Shown one piece after another: positions 32,539 to 40,869 of a stretch of DNA of 64,000 nt (position 1 is the first letter of the stretch; each line of letters starts with the position of its first letter). The DNA comes from JANYJZ01 sp964523395 (GTDB lineage Bacteria; Bacteroidota; Ignavibacteria; UBA10030; SZUA-254). The position numbers and the translations under genes were made by a program. The stretch covers positions 62,001-126,000 of the forward strand of contig CAZFXS010000003.1 in assembly GCA_964523395.1 (NCBI GenBank), in the 5' to 3' direction. Under the pieces are notes generated by a model. That model saw only the letters and a list, made by a program, of their open reading frames with translations. It did no database searches and was not told the DNA's origin.

Positions 32539-34080
32539 ATGAAAACAACTCAGATAAAAAAATATTACCGCAGAGGCGCAGAGAACGCGGAGTTAATAAC
32601 CTCTGCGTCACTCTGCGTCTCAGCGGTGAAAAAATATCTCGGCGTTTTAATCGCTTTTTTGTTCCTCACTCAATCAATCACATTAGCGCAGTCGTCGGAT
32701 AAACCGAAACAGCCGAAGCTCGGTCCGCCGCCGGCGCTAAAGCTTCCCCCGATCCAGCGCTACAAATTATCCAACGGCATGAGCGTGACGATGATAGAGA
32801 AACACTCTGTGCCTCTGGCGCAGATAGAAGTTGTCGTCCGCGCGGGATCGGTCCAGGATCCTGCCGGTAAGAGCGGACTTTCGAGCATGACCGCCGCGAT
32901 GATGGAAGAAGGCGCCGGTTCAAGGAATGCGCTCGAGTTTGCCGACGCGATTGATTATCTCGGTGCGAGCATTTCGGCATACTCAAGCCAGCATACATCG
33001 GGTGTTGTGTTGCACACGCCGTTGTCAAAGTTGGATTCTGCTCTCGCACTGCTTGGCGATATAGTACTTCGTCCGCAATTTCCCGCCGAAGAGCTGGAAC
33101 GCAACAGGAAAGAGCGCCTCACAACGCTCGTCCAGTGGCACGATGAGCCGCGCGCGATTGCGTCGGTCATGTTCAGCAAGACGCTGTATGGCACGGGCCA
33201 TTCGTACGGCAAGCCGACGATGGGGAATGAGCAAAGCCTTAACTCTATGACTGTGGATGATTTGCGGAATTTCCACAGCACCTATTTCCGTCCGAACAAC
33301 GGCTACATCGTTGTTTCCGGTGACGTGCAGGGACAGGATATAGTCGCAAAACTTGACGCGGTGCTGGGCAAATGGCCGGCTGGTTCGGTAACACAGCCAC
33401 AGCTTCCGGCAGTCGAGCAGGTGAAGAAACGCCAGATTTATCTTGTGGACAAACCGGGCGCAGCGCAATCGGAAGTGCGCATCGGTCGTATCGGCGTTCA
33501 GAGATTGACGGAGGATTATTTTCCGCTGACTGTCATGAATACGATCCTCGGCGGCATGTTCACGTCGCGGTTGAACGCCAACCTGCGCGAAGACAAAGGA
33601 TATACGTATGGCGCCGGTTCGTATTTTGATTTCCGTCCGACTCCGGGACCGTTTCTCGCGTACGCATCCGTGCAAACCGATGTTACTGACAAGGCGCTAG
33701 TTGAGTTCATGAAGGAAATCAAAGGCATCCTCAAACCGGTTCCCGATGAAGAACTGAATAAGGCAAAGAATTACATCGCGCTCGGATTTCCGGCGGATTT
33801 TCAGTCGGTTGCCCAGTTGAATGGCCAGCTTGCGAATCTGCAGATGTACGGGTTGCCTGATGATTATCTCAATAATTATATTCCGAAAATTCTTTCGGTA
33901 TCGAAGAGCGATGTCCAGCGCGTCGCGAAGAAATATCTCGACCCGGATAAAGTAGCGATCATCATCGTCGGTGACCGCGCGAAAATCGAGAAGGGAATTG
34001 CCGATTTGAACCTCGCCCCGATTCAGCATTCCACAATCGAAGAAGTCCTCGGCCCGATGCCGAATGTGGATGGAGAGTAA
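32539..34080 (+). CDS. Exported M16-like non-catalytic subunit
   Basis: A 513-residue M16B homologue. At the place of the zinc motif it reads G-L-S-S-M-T-A-A-M-M-E-E-G: both histidines and the glutamate are replaced (S, A, A), so it cannot bind zinc. The R/Y region in the second half is kept (G-Y-T-Y-G-A-G-S-Y, P-G-P-F-L-A-Y-A-S-V), as in the substrate-binding subunits of M16 heterodimers. Residues 10-33 come from a palindromic repeat inserted in frame (32566-32637); without it the start reads M-K-T-T-Q-I-K-K-Y-L-G-V-L-I-A-F-L-F-L-T, a standard signal peptide. Confidence 0.9.
   Translation: MKTTQIKKYYRRGAENAELITSASLCVSAVKKYLGVLIAFLFLTQSITLAQSSDKPKQPKLGPPPALKLPPIQRYKLSNGMSVTMIEKHSVPLAQIEVVVRAGSVQDPAGKSGLSSMTAAMMEEGAGSRNALEFADAIDYLGASISAYSSQHTSGVVLHTPLSKLDSALALLGDIVLRPQFPAEELERNRKERLTTLVQWHDEPRAIASVMFSKTLYGTGHSYGKPTMGNEQSLNSMTVDDLRNFHSTYFRPNNGYIVVSGDVQGQDIVAKLDAVLGKWPAGSVTQPQLPAVEQVKKRQIYLVDKPGAAQSEVRIGRIGVQRLTEDYFPLTVMNTILGGMFTSRLNANLREDKGYTYGAGSYFDFRPTPGPFLAYASVQTDVTDKALVEFMKEIKGILKPVPDEELNKAKNYIALGFPADFQSVAQLNGQLANLQMYGLPDDYLNNYIPKILSVSKSDVQRVAKKYLDPDKVAIIIVGDRAKIEKGIADLNLAPIQHSTIEEVLGPMPNVDGE
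32566..32637. repeat. Palindromic element inserted in frame in a CDS
   Basis: A 72-bp insertion unit: arms ACCGCAGAGGCGCAGAG and CTCTGCGTCTCAGCGGT are imperfect inverted copies around a TTAATAAC centre. The 9-bp sequence AAAAAATAT stands on both sides (32557-32565 and 32629-32637), like a target-site duplication. The length is a multiple of three and there is no stop codon. Confidence 0.75.
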
Positions 34081-34103
34081 AGATCGCAATTTGTAGATTC
34101 CAC

Positions 34104-34147
34104 CCCTTCAATTCCCCTCCCTTACTAAGGGAGGGGAAAGGGGAGGG
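34104..34147. repeat. C-rich hairpin repeat
   Basis: A perfect 12-bp hairpin TTCCCCTCCCTT / AAGGGAGGGGAA (34112-34123, 34127-34138) with loop ACT, flanked by further CCCC and GGGG. It has the strength of a terminator stem but no T-run. Similar C-rich palindromes lie at 17360-17409 and 23079-23099. Confidence 0.6.
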
Positions 34148-34185
34148 ATATAAAACGGAGCATCATTAACCATACTATAGGGTTT

Positions 34186-36705
34186 ATGAAATCTTTCCTC
34201 TACTACATTCTTCTCGTTCTCGGCCTCCTGCAGATCGAAACCGCTCAGAGTCAGCCTCTGCAAGCATGGCGAAAGCGTTTTGATGGTGCGGGACTTACAG
34301 TCGGGATTAACCCGCTGAATCCTAACAGTGTCTATGCTCAAAATGTGTTTGGTGAGCTATCTGTTTCATACGATAAAGGTATAACGTGGAATGTTCTTGG
34401 CTCACCGGGGATGGGTGGTATACGTCAGATTGTGGTGCATCCGTCAGACACAATGACCATATTTTGCGCGGCGTCCAATCCTGCATTGATGCGGAGTTCC
34501 GATTACGGCGCGACGTGGACAGCGGTGCTGAATGATTTCGGTATCGATGGCGAGAGTATTTCGCTTGACCCGATACATCCCGATACAATGTTCGCGGGGA
34601 ATTTCGCGGACGGAAATATCTTCAGAAGCCTTGACCGCGGATTGACATGGACGTTGATGGGAAGAACCGGACCGATTCTGGGAGGTGCCAACCTCTGCGC
34701 GCTCGCGATCCGGCCTGACAGTCCAAATATTCTCTATGCCGGTTCAGGCGGAGGATCAATTTCCAAAACAACCAACTATGGCGCAACATGGCAGTACGTC
34801 AAAAACGGGACATCGCCGGGGTTTTTCCAGGAAACACCGCGTATCGTAATTGATCCGGTTAATCCCATGATTGCATATGCCGCGACATATGGTGATGTTG
34901 ACACCACGCTCGATCTCTGGAAAACGACTGATGGCGGCGAACAGTGGGAACGGACATCGCTTGTCAAGACGCCAATCTGGGCGCTGGAGATAGATCCTGT
35001 CAATCCGAGCAATGTGTATGTCGGATCTTTCTTCAGTGAAGCGCCCGCAGTGTACAAAACCACCGATGGCGGAGCTTCCTTTGTTTCGCTGAGTAACGGA
35101 TTCGTCCCGGATGAGTATGTCTGGAGTATTAAAATTCATCCTCTCGATCCGTCAATCATTTGGGCAGCCGTGACAAATGGCTACTTCGGTGCCGATGGAA
35201 TTTTCAGGCTCTTTTCTTCCAATACGTTTGTGGAAGGATTTCTTATTGAAGGTGCAACATCGGATACTATCGCGAACGGAGTATTGAACAACCCGGTTAC
35301 CGGTGATGTTGTTTCGATTGCTGCCGGCGAACGGAAATTCCGGTTTGCGTATTATGAAGATGATCCTTCGCTGACCCCGACGATTCATGTTGAAGCGTAT
35401 CCGTTTGTTCCTCTCAATGAACCGATTTCATTCATCCAGGATTCGACGGTAACGCACAACATAACCCTGACGCGACTGGGGACGTTTACCATCAGCGGAG
35501 TGCTGAAGGATTCGGTGACGCTGGCGCCTGTGCAGGGAAGTATTCGGCTTTTTGTCACCCGTTCGATAGGAGATACTATTCTCATTGACAGTACAGATTC
35601 CAACGGGGAATTTCAGTTTGCCTCTCAATATGCCACCTCTTCGCCGGTGAACAGCTACGATGGTATGTTTATTGAAGCCGTTCCGCCGTATGCGACAACA
35701 AGCCTGACCTCATTTTCGCTGAGCACCGATCTTAATTTTACCGTTCCGCTTAACCACGCTGATGTATTTCTCATCGATGCAGACAGCGGCAAGTATACTG
35801 TGTATTACCAGAGAGCGCTTGATGCGTTAAGCTATACTACGAATGTGTGGGATTGGGTCCGCCGCGGGCCGGCGCCGTTGAGTCTGACAAACAAATTCAA
35901 CAGTAAAACAATGATATTTTTCTCCGGTGACACTTCCACAGTTGTTACCCCGCAGCAGCTGGACAGTCTGCAAAAAAGCCTTGATGAAGGAGGAAATGTC
36001 TTTCTTACGGGGCAGGATATTGCAGAGGATAACGGAACCTCCAATCTCTTTGTGAATTATTTTGGCGTCGGGTTTGGCGGAAATACAACAATAGCGTTTA
36101 ACAGAGGAACCGCAGGCGATATCTTAAACGGGTTTGATTTTTTTACGACTGGTTCCTCGGCGAATAATCAATCCTCCCGTGACAGCCTGAACATATTGAA
36201 CCCAAAGGCGAAGCCGATACTGGACTATGGTATGAACACCGGAAAAATTGCCGCAGTCAGGGTTGATACCACAGTTCCGGGCGGAGGAAAAGCGGTGGTG
36301 ATGGGATTCGGGTTTGAAGGCATCAACACTGATTCCAAGAGAGAGACCTTGCTGCAGAAAATTATGAATTATTTCCAGGGGCTCACGGACGCGGAAGATC
36401 CTGAAGAAAATACAATTCCCACAACATTCGCGCTTGAGCAGAATTATCCGAATCCGTTTAATCCAATAACAGTCATTCGTTATTCGCTGCCAGTCACTAG
36501 TACTGTTTCCTTGAAAGTATACAACTTACTTGGTCAAGAAGTGGCCGTACTGGTTGACAACACGGAGAATGCGGGATTCAAATCGGTGGAGTGGAAAGCG
36601 GATAATCTCCCGAGCGGCGTTTATTTTTACCGGCTGACGGCAACCAATGTCGACGGACAACGGAATATCATTTCCGAGACGAAGAAACTTGTTCTTGCCA
36701 AATAA
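34186..36705 (+). CDS. Secreted sortilin-like propeller with T9SS sorting domain (1)
   Basis: An 839-residue exported protein. After the signal peptide comes a sortilin/VPS10-like propeller of about 330 residues (V-S-Y-D-K-G-I-T-W, S-S-D-Y-G-A-T-W, S-L-D-R-G-L-T-W, T-T-D-G-G-E-Q-W). A carboxypeptidase-regulatory-like domain follows (I-S-G-V-L-K-D-S-V-T-L-A-P), then a class I glutamine-amidotransferase-like domain (D-V-F-L-I-D-A-D-S-G, G-N-V-F-L-T-G-Q-D-I) without a visible catalytic Cys, and a T9SS sorting domain opened by N-Y-P-N-P-F-N-P and ending K-K-L-V-L-A-K. First of three paralogues in this block. Probably displayed on the surface; ligand unknown. Confidence 0.85.
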   Translation: MKSFLYYILLVLGLLQIETAQSQPLQAWRKRFDGAGLTVGINPLNPNSVYAQNVFGELSVSYDKGITWNVLGSPGMGGIRQIVVHPSDTMTIFCAASNPALMRSSDYGATWTAVLNDFGIDGESISLDPIHPDTMFAGNFADGNIFRSLDRGLTWTLMGRTGPILGGANLCALAIRPDSPNILYAGSGGGSISKTTNYGATWQYVKNGTSPGFFQETPRIVIDPVNPMIAYAATYGDVDTTLDLWKTTDGGEQWERTSLVKTPIWALEIDPVNPSNVYVGSFFSEAPAVYKTTDGGASFVSLSNGFVPDEYVWSIKIHPLDPSIIWAAVTNGYFGADGIFRLFSSNTFVEGFLIEGATSDTIANGVLNNPVTGDVVSIAAGERKFRFAYYEDDPSLTPTIHVEAYPFVPLNEPISFIQDSTVTHNITLTRLGTFTISGVLKDSVTLAPVQGSIRLFVTRSIGDTILIDSTDSNGEFQFASQYATSSPVNSYDGMFIEAVPPYATTSLTSFSLSTDLNFTVPLNHADVFLIDADSGKYTVYYQRALDALSYTTNVWDWVRRGPAPLSLTNKFNSKTMIFFSGDTSTVVTPQQLDSLQKSLDEGGNVFLTGQDIAEDNGTSNLFVNYFGVGFGGNTTIAFNRGTAGDILNGFDFFTTGSSANNQSSRDSLNILNPKAKPILDYGMNTGKIAAVRVDTTVPGGGKAVVMGFGFEGINTDSKRETLLQKIMNYFQGLTDAEDPEENTIPTTFALEQNYPNPFNPITVIRYSLPVTSTVSLKVYNLLGQEVAVLVDNTENAGFKSVEWKADNLPSGVYFYRLTATNVDGQRNIISETKKLVLAK

Positions 36706-36730
36706 ATTTCACACTCATAACAGACTGCTA

Positions 36731-38983
36731 ATGACAAAGACTATTTCCCGTTTTGTTTTGTTGATGGTATTTTCCTCGGCCATGTGCCTTTCACAGGTGT
36801 CGTACCAGTGGCAAAAGAAAGTAGCCGGCTTCGGGCTCGGCAACCCGCTGACATTCAATCCTTCCAATCCTAACACGGTGTATGGATCAGTGGCGGGAGG
36901 AAAGATTTTCGTCAGCTACAACCGTGGGGTAACGTGGCAGTTGTTATCCACAGTTCCCGGCGGAAATTTCATCAAATCGATTGTCATTAACCCATCGGAC
37001 AGCCTTACAATGCTTGCCGGGCAGGAGCTCGGCCCGTCAGCTGATAAAATTTGGAAAACCACCGATGGCGGCGGGACATGGACGCAAACATTTTCAGGGG
37101 AGTTCTCGTATTACGGCGTGCCGATCGAGTTTAACGCTCATCACCCCGATACGGTCTACACAATGGCGGGCGCTGAGGTACACCGGAGTACCGACTTTGG
37201 CTCCACGTGGACTCTGGTAAGCACGCAAACCTCTCTCAACACGTGGTGCGATGCGGCAATACGTCCTGACAGTGCCAACATCATGTACATCGGGGACAAT
37301 ACATCCGGTATCTGGAAAACGACCGATGGAGGAGTAACATTCAAACATGTGTTCACCACTTTTGGTGAAATTCCGATGATTGCCATTGATGAACAAAATC
37401 CGGCAGTGGCGTATGCGACGAAATATTTCGGATCCGGGGGCGGTGTTATCAAGACAACTGACTTCGGCGAGACATGGTTCAACCTTCCTGAGTTTCAAAC
37501 CAATAATCAGTGCTGGGGTATTGCCATCGATCAAACCGACCACCGCCGTGTCGTTATGGGGACGTACACTTCCGATCCTGTTGCCAACGGAATTTATCTT
37601 TCCGGTGACGAGGGTGCGACATGGATGCGGACAGCCTGCGGCTTGCCAACGCCGTTTTCTCCCAACTACGGATTGCTTGTTCTTGATTCGCTGACGGTGA
37701 TTGCGCTCCAGGAGGATGGCATTTATCTGCTGAACAGGGTGGACATGACGAACTATCCGCGGGGAACAGTTTCCGGAACGACGCGCGATTCGGTGTCGTT
37801 GACACCCGTTCAATCGACGGTGAAGCTTGTGCAGTCAACATGCGACGGGACAACGGAGTTTACAACTGTGACCGATGCTTTCGGCAGCTTTTCGTTTGAC
37901 AGTCTTTTTATTTCGGATTCCATTCTGGCGGCATCGTACCGGATCTTTGTCGATCCTGAAATTCCGTATGCGCAGGAGACCATTTCCCAGGTTCAGTTTG
38001 GTGCAGGCGGAGTTGATATGACGATACCGCTTGTCCATGCCGATATTTTTCTCGTTGGAGAGGATAGCGGCAGTCATGACAGATTTTACCGCGCCGCGAT
38101 TGAATCGCTCGGGCTTCGCACCAATTTTTGGAATATGGTAAGTAAAGGATCCGCTCCGCTGAATCGCGGAAACGAGTTTTCCAAAAATACGGTTGTCTAT
38201 TACACGGCGAGTAAGCAGTCTCCGATTTCGCAAACTGAGGTAGACAACCTGATTGGCTGTCTGCAGGCAGGGAGCAATTTGCTGATCACAGGGCAGGATC
38301 TGCTTGAGCGCAATCCTTCCGCCTCTATATTTACAGATCATCTTGGTGTAGGATTTGCGGGGAACGCGGGTATCTTGTATGTGGAAGGATCACCCGGCGA
38401 TATATTTGACGGGTATTCATTCTTTACCAACGGAGCCGGCGCGGATTATCCGCAATCGCGCGATGCGATGACAATCACCGGTGTAGCCACAAGGCCGATT
38501 TTCGGTTACGGTACCGGAAGTTCTCTCGGTATTGCAGCGGTGCGTCTCGACAGTTCCGTCGGCGGAGGAAAAATTGTTTTTATGGGATTCGGGTTTGAGA
38601 CAATCAATATTACTGCCGACCGTAAGGAAACGATGCGGCGTCTTTTGGAATATTTCGATACGCCGCTGGGTGTGAATGAACCGGAGGCTTCTGTTCCTTC
38701 GGAGTTCCGGCTGGAACAGAATTATCCGAACCCGTTTAATCCATCAACGGTAATTAGTTATTCCCTACCCGCCGGGCAGGCGGGGTCATCGGCACCCGCG
38801 TGGGTAATATTAAAGGTGTATGATATTCTCGGAAGGGAGATCGGAGTTCCGGTTAACGGCATTGTTCAGCCCGGAAAGTATGAATACCATTGGAATGCTG
38901 AAAACTCTCCGGGAGGCGTGTACTTTTATTCTCTTACTACTGCTTCCGGAACTATAGTGAAAAAGATGGTTTTGATGAAATAA
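36731..38983 (+). CDS. Secreted sortilin-like propeller with T9SS sorting domain (2)
   Basis: A 750-residue paralogue of the gene before it, with the same order: signal peptide, propeller (V-S-Y-N-R-G-V-T-W, T-T-D-G-G-G-T-W, S-T-D-F-G-S-T-W), regulatory-like beta-domain (T-R-D-S-V-S-L-T-P-V), amidotransferase-like domain (D-I-F-L-V-G-E-D-S-G, N-L-L-I-T-G-Q-D-L-L) and N-Y-P-N-P-F-N-P sorting domain ending K-K-M-V-L-M-K. The ATG at 36731 gives the signal peptide; the reading frame also extends upstream over the 3' end of the previous gene. In the sorting domain it has a short insert (P-A-G-Q-A-G-S-S-A-P-A-W) absent from its neighbours. Confidence 0.85.
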   Translation: MTKTISRFVLLMVFSSAMCLSQVSYQWQKKVAGFGLGNPLTFNPSNPNTVYGSVAGGKIFVSYNRGVTWQLLSTVPGGNFIKSIVINPSDSLTMLAGQELGPSADKIWKTTDGGGTWTQTFSGEFSYYGVPIEFNAHHPDTVYTMAGAEVHRSTDFGSTWTLVSTQTSLNTWCDAAIRPDSANIMYIGDNTSGIWKTTDGGVTFKHVFTTFGEIPMIAIDEQNPAVAYATKYFGSGGGVIKTTDFGETWFNLPEFQTNNQCWGIAIDQTDHRRVVMGTYTSDPVANGIYLSGDEGATWMRTACGLPTPFSPNYGLLVLDSLTVIALQEDGIYLLNRVDMTNYPRGTVSGTTRDSVSLTPVQSTVKLVQSTCDGTTEFTTVTDAFGSFSFDSLFISDSILAASYRIFVDPEIPYAQETISQVQFGAGGVDMTIPLVHADIFLVGEDSGSHDRFYRAAIESLGLRTNFWNMVSKGSAPLNRGNEFSKNTVVYYTASKQSPISQTEVDNLIGCLQAGSNLLITGQDLLERNPSASIFTDHLGVGFAGNAGILYVEGSPGDIFDGYSFFTNGAGADYPQSRDAMTITGVATRPIFGYGTGSSLGIAAVRLDSSVGGGKIVFMGFGFETINITADRKETMRRLLEYFDTPLGVNEPEASVPSEFRLEQNYPNPFNPSTVISYSLPAGQAGSSAPAWVILKVYDILGREIGVPVNGIVQPGKYEYHWNAENSPGGVYFYSLTTASGTIVKKMVLMK

Positions 38984-39016
38984 TGAAAATTGTCTCATCT
39001 TTTTTTGAAAATACCC

Positions 39017-39045
39017 TTGATTTTCTGTCTGGGAATCAATACTAT
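39017..39045 (+). promoter_or_regulatory. Promoter of the 39128 gene
   Basis: TTGATT (39017-39022), 17 bases, TACTAT (39040-39045). The predicted leader is about 75 bases. Confidence 0.5.
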
Positions 39046-39127
39046 AACCTGGTCATTTCGTTAACATCCATCGTATCCGGTACGGTGACGCTACCGGTCA
39101 TTTCTTTTTAGTTTTTCCATGTAATCT

Positions 39128-40813
39128 ATGATTAGTTCTCGTAATCTTCTTGCTCAGATTTTGCATGTACTTTCTTCTCGCTGGGGGAGGAATACACTGG
39201 TTCTCATTGTCGCATTGTCGTATTCCACGTACGTGTATTCCTTTAAGTTTGGAATAACAGGCAGGACAAAAAAAGGGGATACACCGGGTTGTATATGTCA
39301 TGGTTCTGATCCAGCACCTGGCGTGACGGTATCGATTACGGGGCCGGATACACTTCAACCGAATGAAACCGCTCAGTACGAAGTATCTGTATCGGGTGGA
39401 CCGGCTATTGCCGCAGGGACAAATATTGCTGCCTTTGCAGGAGATATCAATGCCATTTCATTCACGCTTCAGAAATCCGATGGTGAACTGACGCACACGG
39501 AACCGGTAACATTTAAAGGCTCGGTTGTTACATTCACTTTTTTTTATACTGCTCCTGATATTGAGGGAACAGATACAATTTATGCGAACGGAAACAGTGT
39601 GGACGGAAACAATACATTCGGCGGCGATCAATGGAACTACGCGCCGAATAAAGTTGTCGTCGTGCAATACCCGCCCGGAGTTGTGGTGTCGCGCGATACC
39701 GTGAAAAAAGGGTGGAACATTATTTCGTTACCGGTCATCCCGTCAATCAGCGTGAAGGATTCGGTTTTTCCGGGTGCGGCTACCTCCGCATTCGCATTTT
39801 CAGGAGCGTACACAACGGTGGATACTCTCCAGTCCGGTATGGGATATTGGCTGAAGTTTGATTCTGCAAAAGTAATAGACATTCTCGGCACCATGGTGGA
39901 ACGCGATACAATTCCGCTTCTTGAAGGATGGAATTTAATCGGATCTATTTCGTTTCCTGTATCCGCATTTCAGACAAATCCATCCGGTTTGATTTCTTCA
40001 TCGGTGTTTGAGTATGATGGAGGATATATTGCATCCGCCCGGATCACACCGGGAAAGGGGTACTGGGTAAAATCAAACGGGACCGGAGTTCTGATACTTG
40101 ATTCAGCTTCGACGAGCAGTTCATGGACGCAAATTTCTCCCCCCGCAGTTGATCAGCTGAACGCTGTTATATTCACCGACCGGCTCGGCCGTCGCCAATC
40201 GCTTTATTTTTCTGAACCCGATCATTATACCAAAGCACAATTACAGCAATTTGAACTGCCTCCAGTGCCAGGTCAGGGAGCATTTGACGTGCGATTTGCA
40301 TCCCAGCGCATAATGGAAATTGCAGAGCCCAATGAAAAGAGTACGTTTCCCATAGAAATCTCTTCAGCAGAATATCCTGTCACACTGGAGTGGAATCTGA
40401 AAAATTCAATGTCCGGTTCAGCATTGATATTGAATAATGAGACCCTTGTTTTGGAAAAATCCGGTTCTATTGTTTTGAATGAACCGCCTGGCCGGATCGG
40501 CATCACTCTTGGAGGTCATCCATCAACCCCTGATCGGTTTGCCTTATTCCAAAACTATCCGAATCCGTTTAATCCGACAACAGACATCCGTTTTGAAATT
40601 GGAGATCGGAGTTTCGTTTCGGTCAAAGTATTTGATATCCTGGGGCATGAAGTTCAGACTCTGCTGGAAAGTGAACTTTCACCCGGTATGTACAACCGGA
40701 CGTTTGATGCTGCGGCATTATCGAGTGGAATCTATTTCCTCCGAATGACTGCCGTGTCGAATCAGGGCGTTCAGCAATTTAGCCGGCAGCAAAAATTAGT
40801 TCTTCTCAGATAA
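39128..40813 (+). CDS. Choice-of-anchor V-type protein with T9SS sorting domain
   Basis: A 561-residue exported protein with a late hydrophobic signal (about residues 24-38). The first mature domain starts G-D-T-P-G-C-I-C-H-G and continues V-S-I-T-G-P-D-T-L-Q-P-N-E-T-A-Q-Y-E-V-S-V-S-G-G-P, the reelin-like/choice-of-anchor V pattern of secreted Bacteroidota proteins. Two related beta-domains follow with K-K-G-W-N-I-I-S-L-P and L-E-G-W-N-L-I-G-S-I and G-Y-W-L-K / G-Y-W-V-K, i.e. an internal duplication. The end is a T9SS sorting domain (N-Y-P-N-P-F-N-P to K-L-V-L-L-R). The Cys-Ile-Cys-His is one residue short of a c-type heme site. Confidence 0.8.
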   Translation: MISSRNLLAQILHVLSSRWGRNTLVLIVALSYSTYVYSFKFGITGRTKKGDTPGCICHGSDPAPGVTVSITGPDTLQPNETAQYEVSVSGGPAIAAGTNIAAFAGDINAISFTLQKSDGELTHTEPVTFKGSVVTFTFFYTAPDIEGTDTIYANGNSVDGNNTFGGDQWNYAPNKVVVVQYPPGVVVSRDTVKKGWNIISLPVIPSISVKDSVFPGAATSAFAFSGAYTTVDTLQSGMGYWLKFDSAKVIDILGTMVERDTIPLLEGWNLIGSISFPVSAFQTNPSGLISSSVFEYDGGYIASARITPGKGYWVKSNGTGVLILDSASTSSSWTQISPPAVDQLNAVIFTDRLGRRQSLYFSEPDHYTKAQLQQFELPPVPGQGAFDVRFASQRIMEIAEPNEKSTFPIEISSAEYPVTLEWNLKNSMSGSALILNNETLVLEKSGSIVLNEPPGRIGITLGGHPSTPDRFALFQNYPNPFNPTTDIRFEIGDRSFVSVKVFDILGHEVQTLLESELSPGMYNRTFDAAALSSGIYFLRMTAVSNQGVQQFSRQQKLVLLR

Positions 40814-40869
40814 TCTCGTAGTAGAAAAAAATTCGGTCATTATTTGCTCATCTAATAGGAGAAAACATC

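Noticed and set aside
39293..39310. Possible c-type heme site in the 39128 protein
   Set aside because: The sequence is C-I-C-H, not C-x-x-C-H, so covalent heme attachment is not supported.
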